NCBI RefSeq assembly: GCF_029543105.1 | Contig: NZ_JARQXB010000005.1 | Span: 1-64,000, forward strand | Direction: 5' to 3' | Source of the DNA: Stenotrophomonas sp. HITSZ_GD | Lineage (GTDB): Bacteria > Pseudomonadota > Gammaproteobacteria > Xanthomonadales > Xanthomonadaceae | DNA length: 64,000 nucleotides | The notes under the pieces: model-generated | What the model saw: only the letters and a program-made list of their open reading frames with translations | What the model was told of the DNA's origin: nothing | Database searches by the model: none | Made by a program: the position numbers and the translations under genes | Shown here: one piece after another, positions 46,728 to 55,579 of the stretch | How the letters are laid out: each line of letters opens with the position of its first letter | Numbering within the stretch: position 1 is the first letter of the stretch

Positions 46728-47672
46728 ATGGCCAGAGTGCTGGTCGTGGGAGCGGACGTGCGCGCCGAACGCGAGCTGTTGGAACGCCTGCAGCGGCTAT
46801 CCGGCCTGCCCGAGGGCCGGCTCAGCGGTTGCCGCGGGCTGGACGAATGCGATCTGCTCGTGGTCCGCGATACGCCGGGCCTGCGCCACGCGGCGCTGCG
46901 CATGGCGCAGCAGCGTCCCGGCATGCCGTTCTGGATCGAAGGCGAGGACGGCGCGCTGGTCGATGGCCATGCGTGCGAGCACGTGATGCTGGAGGACCGG
47001 CAGATCGAGCGCGTGCTGTGCGCGATCGATACCCCCACGCCCACCCCGAGCGATGCGGAGTGCGTCGCGCGGGGCGCCAAGGCGGTGACGCGCGAATTGC
47101 GCCGGCGCCTGCGCGACCGGCAGGGACGCACGCGGCTGGTACTGGCCGATGGGCAGGACCTGCTGCTGGACTTCGGCGCCGACCTGGTGGCCGCGCCCGC
47201 TGCCACCGATGCGCGCGACCTGCCGGCGCACCTGGGCGCGGGACTGGACGATGCGCGCCTGGAGGTTCCCGCCCCTGCCTTGCCCGAGCAGGTGCCGCGC
47301 CTGCCGCTGCGCCCGCTGCTGTGGCAGGCGGGCCAGCATGGCGACCACTGGCGCGACCTCGACGCCCGGTTGGCCGGCGGGGCGGTGGTCCGGCTGTCGC
47401 GCTGGCCCGATTTCCGCGTGATCACCCGCCAGCCGGAAGGCTTCCGCCTGTGCTCGCTGCTGCTCAAGCGGCCAGCGAGCGTGCGCGAATGCGCCAGCAT
47501 GCTGGGACTGGAGGTCGAACTGGTGCGTCAGTTCGTCCATTCGGCCTACCTGTGCGGCTATGCCAGCCTGCAACCGCTGGATATGCCGGCCGCGCCGCTG
47601 TCGCCCCCGCGCGAGCGCGGCGCGACGATGCTGGCGCGCATGTGGCGCAGCCTGCGCCAGGCGAGGCACTGA
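46728..47672 (+). CDS. First protein of GTPase/Roadblock operon, unknown
   Basis: A 314-residue soluble protein I cannot assign to a named family. The N-terminal 95 residues are alpha/beta (ARVLVVGADVRAERELLERLQ...), resembling a receiver or Rossmann fold without its phosphoacceptor. A central basic segment (RRRLRDRQGRTRL) follows, and the C-terminal 80 residues (FRLCSLLLKRPASVRECASM..., HSAYLCGYASL) look like a winged helix. It is encoded 2 bp before an MglA-like GTPase, so it is likely its effector or partner. Confidence 0.75.
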   Translation: MARVLVVGADVRAERELLERLQRLSGLPEGRLSGCRGLDECDLLVVRDTPGLRHAALRMAQQRPGMPFWIEGEDGALVDGHACEHVMLEDRQIERVLCAIDTPTPTPSDAECVARGAKAVTRELRRRLRDRQGRTRLVLADGQDLLLDFGADLVAAPAATDARDLPAHLGAGLDDARLEVPAPALPEQVPRLPLRPLLWQAGQHGDHWRDLDARLAGGAVVRLSRWPDFRVITRQPEGFRLCSLLLKRPASVRECASMLGLEVELVRQFVHSAYLCGYASLQPLDMPAAPLSPPRERGATMLARMWRSLRQARH

Positions 47673-47674
47673 GC

Positions 47675-48220
47675 ATGCGCGAGCACAAGATCGTGGTGCT
47701 CGGCTCGGCCGGCGCGGGCAAGTCCACGCTGGTGCGCGCGATCGCCGACGGCGTGGTAGTCGATACGGACGTGGCCAACACCGACGGCGGCCTGGGCAAG
47801 GCCGCCACCACGGTGGCGATGGACTATGCCGATGTCGCGCTGCCCAACGGCGACCGCCTGCGCTTGTACGGCACGCCCGGGCAGCAGCGCTTCGGTTTCA
47901 TCTGGCCGATGCTGCTGCAGGGCGCCAGCGGCGCGGTGCTGCTGGCCGACGCCAGCCTGCCGGACCCGGTCGAAGCGCTGGCCGGGCACCTGTACACGCT
48001 GCGCACGCATGCGCCGAACCTGCCGGCGGTGGTCGGGCTGTCCAAGCCGGATCTGGCACCGCACCTGGACCTGGACCATTGCGCCGACGCCATCGCCGCG
48101 CGGCTGCGCGCGTTGCCGGTGGTGCCGATGGACGCGCGCGACCGCGAGCAGGTGCTCTGGCTGATGGATGCCCTGATGGGCGAGATCGAGGCGCATGCCT
48201 GGGTGGACGCCGATGGCTGA
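47675..48220 (+). CDS. MglA-like small GTPase
   Basis: A 181-residue Ras-like GTPase. G1 is GSAGAGKST (residues 10-18), G3 is LRLYGTPGQQRFGF with GTPGQ in place of DTPGQ, and G4 is GLSKPDL in place of NKxD. These variants occur in the bacterial Rup/MglA-related group often found with Roadblock proteins. In relatives it regulates polarity or type IV pilus function. It overlaps the next gene by 8 bp. Confidence 0.88.
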   Translation: MREHKIVVLGSAGAGKSTLVRAIADGVVVDTDVANTDGGLGKAATTVAMDYADVALPNGDRLRLYGTPGQQRFGFIWPMLLQGASGAVLLADASLPDPVEALAGHLYTLRTHAPNLPAVVGLSKPDLAPHLDLDHCADAIAARLRALPVVPMDARDREQVLWLMDALMGEIEAHAWVDADG

Positions 48221-48623
48221 CGGACGACAAGGCGCCGTGCTGGCGCCGGCCCAGCAATCCCTCGTGGATGCGCAACTGCGTGCCTTCGTGGACGCGGTGG
48301 ACGGCGTGCGCACGGCCGTACTCGCCACCGTGGATGGCTTCGCGCTGGTGCAGGCGCCGGCCACCGCCAGCGGCGAGCGCCTGGCGGCGATGACCAGCGC
48401 GATGCTCGCGTTGGCCGCCGCGGTCGGCCGCGAGCTGGCCCTGGGCGAGCTGGAAGTGCTGATGCTCGAAGCGGGCGAGGGCAAGGTGCTGATGCGCACA
48501 CTGCCCGCGCCCGGCGCGCCGCTGCTGTTGATGGCCGCGTGCGACACGCGCAGCGTCATCGGCAACGTGCTGTGGAGCGCGAAGGAATGCGGCCAGAAGA
48601 TCCTGGCCGGGCTCGGCGATTGA
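48213..48623 (+). CDS. Roadblock/LC7-type protein 1
   Basis: A 136-residue protein with a Roadblock/LC7 fold: a helix (QLRAFVDAVDGVRTAVLATVDG), the FALVQAP strand, a long helix (MTSAMLALAAAVGREL), then LEVLMLEAGEGKVLMRTL. Such proteins (MglB-like) act as GTPase activators or partners. Its ATG lies within the GTPase stop region, so the two are co-translated. Confidence 0.82.
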   Translation: MADGRQGAVLAPAQQSLVDAQLRAFVDAVDGVRTAVLATVDGFALVQAPATASGERLAAMTSAMLALAAAVGRELALGELEVLMLEAGEGKVLMRTLPAPGAPLLLMAACDTRSVIGNVLWSAKECGQKILAGLGD

Positions 48624-48676
48624 GGGCCTGGGCGCCGGGGCACATCACAGGCTCTATCCAACACGAGGGGAACATC

Positions 48677-49036
48677 ATGGCGGGACTGAAGGATTCGCTC
48701 AACGAACTGATGACCATCGACGGCGCGCAGGCCGTGGCCCTGGTCGACTACGAGAGCGGCATGCTGCTGGGCGAGGCGGGCACGGGTGTGGACATGGAAG
48801 TGGCCGCCGCGGGCAACACCGAGGTGATCCGGGCGAAGATGAAGACGGCCGCCTCGCTCAACCTCAACGACACCATCGAGGACATCCTGATCTCGCTGGG
48901 CCGCGCGTATCACATCATGCGGCCGGTCGGGAACAAGAAGGGCCTGTTCTTCTACGTGGTGCTGGATCGCAACAAGTCCAACCTGGCGCTGGCCCGGCGC
49001 AAGGTGCTGGAAGTGGAAAGCACCCTGGCCATCTGA
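48677..49036 (+). CDS. Roadblock/LC7-like protein 2
   Basis: A 119-residue protein with a Roadblock-like pattern: LKDSLNELMTIDGAQAVALVDYESGMLLG, a long helix (EVIRAKMKTAASL), and GLFFYVVLDRNKSNLALARR. It is a second, distinct Roadblock in the same operon, so the GTPase may be controlled by a heterodimer. GAGGGG precedes the ATG. Confidence 0.8.
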   Translation: MAGLKDSLNELMTIDGAQAVALVDYESGMLLGEAGTGVDMEVAAAGNTEVIRAKMKTAASLNLNDTIEDILISLGRAYHIMRPVGNKKGLFFYVVLDRNKSNLALARRKVLEVESTLAI

Positions 49037-49071
49037 CGTCCCGGGCGCGGCGGCGTGCCGCGCCCTGCCGC

Positions 49072-49275
49072 TCAACGGAACGGCGAGAGCGCCGTGAGCA
49101 CGCGCACCCGACGCGCCTGCCGGGCGCGCACCTGCGCGCGCGGGTGGGGGTGCGGGTGGGTGGCGCCCTGCGGCGGGGCGGTCGGCACCCCGCCATCTCC
49201 CGGCGCCAGCTGGCGGGCCAGCGCTTCGTTGGTGACGAAGCCGTGGTGGAACAACAGGTCGTTGAAGATGCGCAT
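49072..49275 (-). CDS. Small protein with His/Pro-rich linker, unknown
   Basis: A 67-residue protein: MRIFNDLLFHHGFVTNEALARQL at the start, then a linker rich in Pro, His and Gly (GATHPHPHPRAQ), then an Arg-rich tail. GGAGG lies 7 bp before the ATG, good support. It is divergent from the LysR gene. Unknown family. Confidence 0.6.
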   Translation of the reverse strand: MRIFNDLLFHHGFVTNEALARQLAPGDGGVPTAPPQGATHPHPHPRAQVRARQARRVRVLTALSPFR

Positions 49276-49378
49276 GTCCGTGCCTCCACTTGAGTGGAAT
49301 TGATGTTGGGCGCAATCTGGCGGGGCGAAAAGCGAGCGTTTCGCAAGCCAGGGTTGAATCCCGTTCAAGGCCGGAACC

Positions 49379-50314
49379 ATGTCCAGACCGCCGTTGCATG
49401 CCCTGCAGGGATTCGTCACCGCCGCGCGGCTGGGCAACCTGTCGCGCGCCGCCGAGGCCATGCACCTCACCGTCAGCGCGCTCAGCCACCAGATGCGCAC
49501 GCTGGAGGAGCGGCTGGGCTATCCATTGCTGACCCGCCATCCGCGCGGCGTGGTGCCGACCCCGGAAGGGCAGCGCCTGCTCGAACGCATCGCCCCGCAC
49601 CTGGATGCCATCGCGCGCGAGGTCCAGCCCTTCGCCGCCCGGCGCGACGACGTGCTGACGCTGAGCATCACGCCCTCGATGGCCTCGGCGTGGCTGGTGC
49701 CCCGGCTGGGGCAGTTCTTCGCGGCGCATCCGAAGGTCGAGATCAGCCTGTTGTCCAGCGAACGGGTGGTGGACTTCGAGCGCGAGCTGCAGATCGACGC
49801 GGCGATGCGCGTGGGCCATGGGCATTGGCCGGGCCTCGTCGCAGAGCCGCTGTTCGACGAATGGCTGGTACCGATGGCCAGCCCGGCACTGGTGGCGCGG
49901 ATGGGTGGCCTGGCGGCGCGCCCGCTGGCGCAGTGGCCGCTGCTGGGCGACCCCGACGGCCAATGGAATCGCTGGTTCGAACTGGCCGGCGAAACCCCCG
50001 CTACCCGCTACGTGGCGTTCCTCGACGATTCCGAATCCCACCACCGCGCCGCGCTCGACGGCGTGGGCGTTGCGTTGGGGCGCCTGACCCGCGCGCGCCT
50101 GCTCATCGATTCCGGGCAACTGGTGCCGTTGTCCCCGCACCGGCTCAAGACGCCGTACTCGCACTATCTGGTGCATCCCCCACGCTCGGCCACGCATCGC
50201 GGCTTCGGGCAGTTCCGTGCCTGGCTGCTGGCGCAGGCGGCCGCGCACGTGCGCGATACCGATAAGGCCCTCGCACCGCCGGCCAAGCCGCGCCGCGCCG
50301 CGCGTGCGCGCTGA
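49379..50314 (+). CDS. LysR family transcriptional regulator
   Basis: A 311-residue LysR regulator of the GcvA-like type. The N-terminal winged helix has [20 protein letters not shown] and [15 protein letters not shown]; the periplasmic-binding-like effector domain starts near residue 95 ([18 protein letters not shown]). The C-terminal tail is Ala/Arg-rich. It directly precedes aceK by 13 bp, so it may share transcription or regulate it. Confidence 0.92.
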   Translation: MSRPPLHALQGFVTAARLGNLSRAAEAMHLTVSALSHQMRTLEERLGYPLLTRHPRGVVPTPEGQRLLERIAPHLDAIAREVQPFAARRDDVLTLSITPSMASAWLVPRLGQFFAAHPKVEISLLSSERVVDFERELQIDAAMRVGHGHWPGLVAEPLFDEWLVPMASPALVARMGGLAARPLAQWPLLGDPDGQWNRWFELAGETPATRYVAFLDDSESHHRAALDGVGVALGRLTRARLLIDSGQLVPLSPHRLKTPYSHYLVHPPRSATHRGFGQFRAWLLAQAAAHVRDTDKALAPPAKPRRAARAR

Positions 50315-50315
50315 G

Positions 50316-50321
50316 TACACT
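50316..50321 (+). promoter_or_regulatory. Possible -10 box giving a leaderless aceK mRNA
   Basis: TACACT lies exactly 6 nt before the aceK ATG with no Shine-Dalgarno. It overlaps the end of the LysR gene region. Confidence 0.35.
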
Positions 50322-50327
50322 GCCGGC

Positions 50328-52067
50328 ATGTCCAGCGCCTTGCAGACCCCGCAGTCCGAGCGCCGCGCCGAGGCCATCGGCCGCGCGGTCTTCGACGCGT
50401 TCGAGGATTACCACGCGCGTTTCGCCGAGATCACCCGGCGCGCCCGGCAACGCTTCGAGACCCGCGACTGGAGCGGCGCGCGCGAGGACGCCGTGGCGCG
50501 CATCGCACTGTACGACCAGTGCATCGGCGAGTGCATGCTGCGCCTGCGCGCGGTGCTGATGGGCCAGGCGCACGACCGCGCGCTGTGGATCCGCGCGCGC
50601 GAACACTACGCCGCGCTGCTGGCCGGGCTGATCGACCAGGAGTTGTACAAGACCTTCTACAACACGCTCACCCGCCGCTATTTCCGCACCCAGGGCGTGG
50701 ACCCGCTGATCGAGTTCGTGGCGCTCGACATCGAGCCGACCGATGCCATCACCCACCCGGTGGCGCATCACAGCTACGCGGTATCGCCGGGCCGGCTGAC
50801 CGAGGTGCTGATGCGCGTGCTGGGCGACTACCCGTTTGCCGTGCCGTACGCGCATCGCACGCGCTGCGCCGCGGCGATCGCCGTGCGCCTGCACGACGAC
50901 CTCGCCCACTGGGGCGAGCACCCGGTACGCGGCATCGAGTTGCTCGACACCGTGTTCTACCGCGAGCGGCGCGCCTATCTGGTCGGCCGGGTGTTCGGCG
51001 AGCATCGCTTCTCGCCGTGCGTGATCGCGCTGGTCAACGACGAGGCGGGCCTGCGCGCCGAGGCGGTGCTCACACGGCGCAGCGATGTCGCGCAGCTGTT
51101 CAGCAATTCGCGCAGCTACTTCCAGGCCGACCTGCCCACGGTGGGCGATGCGGTGGTGTTCCTGCGCAGCCTGCTGACGCACAAGCCGATCGACGAGCTG
51201 TACACCATGGTCGGCCGCGCCAAGCAGGGCAAGACCGAGCGTTACCGCACGTTCTTCCGGCATTTCCAGGCGCATCCGCACGAGCAGCTGGTGCAGGCCG
51301 AGGGCACGCCCGGCATGGTGATGGCCGTGTTCACCCTGCCCAGCTACCCGCTGGTGTTCAAGCTGATCCGCGACCGCTTCGCCTACCCGAAGAAGATGAG
51401 CCGCGCCGAGGTGGAAGGGAAGTACGAGCTGGTGTTCCAGCTCGACCGCGTGGGCCGCCTGCTGGACGCCCAGCCGTACCGGTTCCTGCGCTTCCCGCGC
51501 GCGCGCTTCGCCGAGCCGTTGCTGCGGGAACTGCGCGAGACCTGCGCGCTCAGCGTGAGCGAGGAGGGCGAGGACGTGATCTTCGACCTGTGCTACATCC
51601 AGCGCCGCCTGCGTCCGCTCAATCTCTACCTGCGCGAACAGCTGCCCAAGCCGGCGCGCGCCGCGGCGCTGGATTATGCGCAAGCGATCAAGGACATGGC
51701 GCGCAACAACATCTTCCCCGGCGACATGCTGCTGAAGAACTTCGGCATCACCCGCCACCAGCGCGCGGTGTTCTACGACTACGACGAGCTGTGCCTGATC
51801 ACCGATTGCACGTTCCGCGACTGGCCGCAGGCCACGACCTACGAGGAGCAGATGGCCGCCGAGCCCTGGTTCCACGTGGGTCCGCACGATGTATTTCCCG
51901 AGCGCTTTCCGCTGTTCATGGGCCTGCCCGCGCAGATGCTGGAAGCGGTGCGCACGCATCATGGCGAACTGTTCGACCCGCGCTGGTGGCGCGCGCTGCA
52001 GGCGCGCCTGCGCGAGGACGACTATCCCGACACGCCGCCCTACGCCGACCGCCTGCGCCTGGCGTGA
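50328..52067 (+). CDS. aceK: Isocitrate dehydrogenase kinase/phosphatase AceK
   Basis: A 579-residue bifunctional enzyme that phosphorylates and dephosphorylates dimeric isocitrate dehydrogenase, directing isocitrate to the glyoxylate shunt. The N-terminal regulatory domain has [17 protein letters not shown]; the kinase core has [18 protein letters not shown] with the ATP loop, [13 protein letters not shown], and [13 protein letters not shown] with the metal-binding aspartate. The only IDH in this window is the monomeric type, which AceK is not known to modify. Confidence 0.95.
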   Translation: MSSALQTPQSERRAEAIGRAVFDAFEDYHARFAEITRRARQRFETRDWSGAREDAVARIALYDQCIGECMLRLRAVLMGQAHDRALWIRAREHYAALLAGLIDQELYKTFYNTLTRRYFRTQGVDPLIEFVALDIEPTDAITHPVAHHSYAVSPGRLTEVLMRVLGDYPFAVPYAHRTRCAAAIAVRLHDDLAHWGEHPVRGIELLDTVFYRERRAYLVGRVFGEHRFSPCVIALVNDEAGLRAEAVLTRRSDVAQLFSNSRSYFQADLPTVGDAVVFLRSLLTHKPIDELYTMVGRAKQGKTERYRTFFRHFQAHPHEQLVQAEGTPGMVMAVFTLPSYPLVFKLIRDRFAYPKKMSRAEVEGKYELVFQLDRVGRLLDAQPYRFLRFPRARFAEPLLRELRETCALSVSEEGEDVIFDLCYIQRRLRPLNLYLREQLPKPARAAALDYAQAIKDMARNNIFPGDMLLKNFGITRHQRAVFYDYDELCLITDCTFRDWPQATTYEEQMAAEPWFHVGPHDVFPERFPLFMGLPAQMLEAVRTHHGELFDPRWWRALQARLREDDYPDTPPYADRLRLA

Positions 52068-52129
52068 AGATTGCGCCCGCCATGGCGCTGCGGTGTAATC
52101 GGTCCACGTCAACCTCAAGGAGCGTGGTG

Positions 52130-53011
52130 ATGATGAAGGTGATTCGCGTGCTGGCGCTGGCCTCGGTACTGGGCGTCGCGCTGGTGTCCTCGCTGGCGGT
52201 GGCCGCCACGGGCGCCGGCCCGGGCAGCGTGCGCAAGCAGATCGAGTCCAGCCTGCTGGTGGAAGGCGAGGTCTACATCGAGACCAATGGCTCGGTTTCG
52301 CGCCTGGACCTGAAGAAGGAAGACCAACTGCCGAGCGGCGTGGTCAAGATGGTGCGCGACAACGCCCTGCAGTGGAAATTCGAGCCGATCGAGCGCAACG
52401 GCCGGGCCGTTCCCGCGATCGCGCCGATGCGTCTGCGCGTGGTGGCCAAGAAGGTGGGCGAGGACCGCTACGAGATCGGATTGCGCGGCGTGAGTTTCGA
52501 GCGCTACAACGCCAAGGATCCGCATTCGGTGGCTTACGAGAAGCTGGACCCGCCGAGCTACCCGAGCGACGCTTTCCGGTCCGGCGCGGCGGGCACGGTC
52601 TACCTGGCGGTGAAGGTGGGGCGCGATGGCCGCGTGGAAGACACCGTGGCCGAACAGGTGAACCTGCGCGTGATCGCCAGCGAGGGCGAGATGAACCGCT
52701 TCCGCAAGCTGTTCGCGGACAACGCGATCGCCGCGTCCAGGAAATGGCACTTCCGCGTACCTACCGAGGGCGAGGCGGCGGCCGAGCCCTATTGGAGCGT
52801 GCGCATCCCGGTCAGCTATTCGTTGGACAGGGGGCCTAGCGAGAGCGACTACGGCAAGTGGGTGAGCTACATCCCGGGCCCGCGCCAAGCGGTGCCGTGG
52901 CGCGATGCGGCCAACTCGGCCAACTTCGCGCCCGATACGCTGGTCGAGGGTGGCGTCTACATGGCCGATCGCCACACGCCGAAGCTGCTGACACCGCTGC
53001 AAGGCGGCTGA
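52130..53011 (+). CDS. TonB-like C-terminal domain protein, secreted
   Basis: A 293-residue protein with a signal peptide (LALASVLGVALVSSLAVAAT). The C-terminal half has LDPPSYPSDAFRSGAAGTVYLAVKVGRDGRVEDTVAEQV, the energy-transducer TonB C-terminal fold. There is no N-terminal membrane anchor of the classic TonB kind and no Pro-rich spacer, so it is a free periplasmic TonB-like protein. AAGGAG precedes the ATG by 7 bp. Much of the N-terminal frame runs on from aceK in another frame. Confidence 0.8.
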   Translation: MMKVIRVLALASVLGVALVSSLAVAATGAGPGSVRKQIESSLLVEGEVYIETNGSVSRLDLKKEDQLPSGVVKMVRDNALQWKFEPIERNGRAVPAIAPMRLRVVAKKVGEDRYEIGLRGVSFERYNAKDPHSVAYEKLDPPSYPSDAFRSGAAGTVYLAVKVGRDGRVEDTVAEQVNLRVIASEGEMNRFRKLFADNAIAASRKWHFRVPTEGEAAAEPYWSVRIPVSYSLDRGPSESDYGKWVSYIPGPRQAVPWRDAANSANFAPDTLVEGGVYMADRHTPKLLTPLQGG

Positions 53012-53027
53012 GGGTCTGCGCAGCCCG

Positions 53028-53062
53028 ATAAAAAAACGCCCCGCGAGTGCGGGGCGTTCTGT
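53028..53062. terminator. Bidirectional terminator between tonB-like and rho
   Basis: AACGCCCCGC, loop GAGT, GCGGGGCGTT (53035-53058). Read on the minus strand it is followed by seven T, a strong terminator for rho; the plus side has a weaker T-run. Confidence 0.85.
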
Positions 53063-53080
53063 TTGCGGCGTCCTGCGGAC

Positions 53081-54808
53081 TCAGCGCTTCATCGAATTGA
53101 AGAACTCGTCGTTGGACTTCGTGCTCTTCATCTTGTCGAGCAGGAATTCCATCGCGGCGATTTCGTCCATCGGGTGCAGCAGCTTGCGCAGGATCCAGAT
53201 TTTCTGCAGCAGCTCCGGCTCGATGAGCAGGTCCTCGCGGCGCGTGCCCGAACGGTTGATGTCGATCGCCGGGTAGACGCGCTTCTCGGTGATGCGGCGG
53301 TTCAAATGCACTTCGCTGTTGCCGGTGCCCTTGAACTCTTCGTAGATCACCTCGTCCATCTTCGAGCCGGTCTCGACCAGCGCGGTGGCGATGATGGTCA
53401 GCGAACCGCCTTCCTCGACGTTACGCGCCGCGCCAAAGAAGCGCTTCGGGCGGTGCAGGGCGTTGGCGTCCACGCCGCCGGTCAGCACCTTGCCGGAGCT
53501 GGGCACGACGTTGTTGTAGGCGCGCGCCAGGCGGGTGATCGAATCGAGCAGGATCACCACGTCCTTCTTGTGCTCGACCAGGCGCTTGGCGCGCTCGATC
53601 ACCATCTCGGCGACCTGCACGTGGCGCGCGGCCGGCTCGTCGAACGTGGAGCTGATGACCTCGCCGCGCACGGTGCGCTGCATTTCGGTCACTTCTTCCG
53701 GGCGCTCGTCGATGAGCAGCACGATCATGTGCACATCGGGATGGTTGGTGGTGATCGCCGTGGCTATCTGCTGCATCATCATCGTCTTGCCGGCCTTCGG
53801 CGGGGAGACGATCAGCGCGCGCTGGCCCTTGCCCTGCGGGGCCATGAGGTCGAGGATGCGGCCGGCGATGTCTTCGGACGAACCATTGCCGCGTTCCAGG
53901 GTGAAGCGCTTGCGCGGGAACAGCGGGGTCAGGTTCTCGAACAGCACCTTGTTCTTCGACGCTTCCAGCGGCTCGCCGTTGATCGTGTCGATCGTGGACA
54001 GCGCGAAGTAGCGCTCCCCGTCCTTCGGGAAGCGGATGCGCCCGGACAGGTAGTCACCGGTGCGCAGGTTGAAGCGGCGGATCTGGCTGGGCGAGATATA
54101 GGTGTCGTCCGGGCCGGCCAGGTAGCTGGCCTCGGCCGCGCGCAGGAAGCCGAAGCCGTCGGGCAGGATTTCCAGCACGCCGTCGGCGGCCACGCCATCG
54201 CCATGGCGGGTCAGTACCTTCAGCAGGGCGAAGATCACGTCCTGCTTGCGCGCGCGGGCCACGCCGTCGTGGATGTTCAGCTGTTCGGCGATGTCCAGCA
54301 GCTTCTGCGCCGGCATCTGCTTGAGATCGCTCAGCGAATAGATCGGGAAGCCTTCGGGCACGTTCGGCGCCGGACGCGGCGGCTGGTTCTGGTGCTCGTT
54401 GCCGCCGTCGCTGGGCATGCCGCCGTTGTCGTAACGCTCGCGCTGGCGGTCGCGACGGTTGCGGAACCGGTCGCGGCGGTTGCCGCCCTGGCCCTGGCCC
54501 TGCGGGTTGTTCTGGTTCTGGTTCTGGTTCTGGTGGTGGCCGCGCTGCGGCTGGCCACCGCCGCCTTCGCGCGGCTCGCCGGCGCCGCCTTCAGCGGCGG
54601 GGGCGGGGGCGGCGGGCGCGGACGGGGCTTCGGCTGCGGCGCGCGGGGCCTCGGCGGGCGGGCTCGGCGGCAACGGCAGGTCGGACTGCGGCGCGGCGGC
54701 GGTGTCGCTGGCGCCTTCTGCGGCGGCCTTGCTCACGCGGGTCTTGCGCACGCGCTTTTCGACGGGGGCGTCGACGCTCCCGGTTTCGGAAGAAGTATTC
54801 TCGGACAA
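53081..54808 (-). CDS. rho: Transcription termination factor Rho
   Basis: A 575-residue Rho ATPase/RNA helicase. After about 150 N-terminal residues it matches E. coli Rho: [20 protein letters not shown], the RNA-binding GFGFLR, the P-loop [17 protein letters not shown] and the Q/R-loops. The N-terminal extension is low-complexity, Ala/Pro/Glu-rich and then Asn/Gln/Arg/Gly-rich ([19 protein letters not shown] near 91-108). The start is a TTG at 54808 with GAGGAA about 8 bp upstream; the ATG upstream gives a non-homologous leader. Confidence 0.95.
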   Translation of the reverse strand: MSENTSSETGSVDAPVEKRVRKTRVSKAAAEGASDTAAAPQSDLPLPPSPPAEAPRAAAEAPSAPAAPAPAAEGGAGEPREGGGGQPQRGHHQNQNQNQNNPQGQGQGGNRRDRFRNRRDRQRERYDNGGMPSDGGNEHQNQPPRPAPNVPEGFPIYSLSDLKQMPAQKLLDIAEQLNIHDGVARARKQDVIFALLKVLTRHGDGVAADGVLEILPDGFGFLRAAEASYLAGPDDTYISPSQIRRFNLRTGDYLSGRIRFPKDGERYFALSTIDTINGEPLEASKNKVLFENLTPLFPRKRFTLERGNGSSEDIAGRILDLMAPQGKGQRALIVSPPKAGKTMMMQQIATAITTNHPDVHMIVLLIDERPEEVTEMQRTVRGEVISSTFDEPAARHVQVAEMVIERAKRLVEHKKDVVILLDSITRLARAYNNVVPSSGKVLTGGVDANALHRPKRFFGAARNVEEGGSLTIIATALVETGSKMDEVIYEEFKGTGNSEVHLNRRITEKRVYPAIDINRSGTRREDLLIEPELLQKIWILRKLLHPMDEIAAMEFLLDKMKSTKSNDEFFNSMKR

Positions 54809-55040
54809 GTGCTTGATTCCTCGCTTGTATATGCGAGCGCCCGGCGGAGGGGCGAGCTTTGGGTGGTCGGGGAGTCTGGAAGAGTTTCCAGCGGGGTGCG
54901 GCGCACGCAGGGTGGCCGGATGGAATGACGTTAACACCGCCCCATCTGGGGGCGCAAGCGGCCTGGCGCCGCCTGGTTCAAGTGCCGGCAGGGTGCCGGC
55001 GGGCTCCGTCCGGCCGGGGCCGGGCGGAGCCGGGGGAACC

Positions 55041-55382
55041 TCAGGCGACCGCGCCGCCCAGGCTCTTGTCGATCATCTGGGTCAGCTGACCCTTGCCGAC
55101 GGCGCCGATCTGCGAGGCCTGGACCTCGCCGTCCTTGAACAGCAGCAGCATCGGGATCGAACGCACGTGGTACTTCACGGCCAGGGCGCGGTTCTCATCC
55201 ACGTTGACCTTGGCCACCTTCAGCTTGCCGTCGTAAGCGCTGGCCAGCTCGTCCAGCACGGGGGCGATCATCTTGCACGGGCCGCACCATTCGGCCCAGA
55301 AATCCACCAGCACGGGCTCGCCGGACTGCAGGACGGTATTGTCGAAGTCGGCTTCGCCGACGTGTAGAACCTTGTCGCTCAC
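55041..55382 (-). CDS. trxA: Thioredoxin
   Basis: A 113-residue thioredoxin with the active site W32-C33-G-P-C36, preceded by VLVDFWAE, and the conserved cis-proline segment [12 protein letters not shown]. It reduces protein disulfides in the cytoplasm. The start is a GTG with AGGAG 6-7 bp upstream. It precedes rho on the same strand, as trxA does in many gammaproteobacteria, and is divergent from rhlB. Confidence 0.97.
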   Translation of the reverse strand: MSDKVLHVGEADFDNTVLQSGEPVLVDFWAEWCGPCKMIAPVLDELASAYDGKLKVAKVNVDENRALAVKYHVRSIPMLLLFKDGEVQASQIGAVGKGQLTQMIDKSLGGAVA

Positions 55383-55579
55383 TTTGGTCTCCTGGGAACC
55401 CGGGCCGGACCCAGGACCGGGGCCGACCGCCACATTGCGGTAAACTGGGGCATTGCGCGGCGGAATCAAGCCACTGTCTGAAGCCGCGCTGTCCGGTGCA
55501 AGGGCCGCAGTTTGCGACGCTGCCGGAATCGATGCAAGCCGCGCCCGGGCTACTCCAGGCGCCTCAAGAAGACGGAATG

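Noticed and set aside
47558..50377. A 939-codon minus-strand open frame across the GTPase operon and LysR
   Set aside because: It spans four well-supported plus-strand genes; only the short segment 49072-49275 in another frame has a good start.
54980..55036. GC-rich hairpins between trxA and rho as an attenuator or terminator
   Set aside because: GGCTCCG/CGGAGCC arms can pair on the minus strand but there is no T-run, and such pairings are expected at this GC content.
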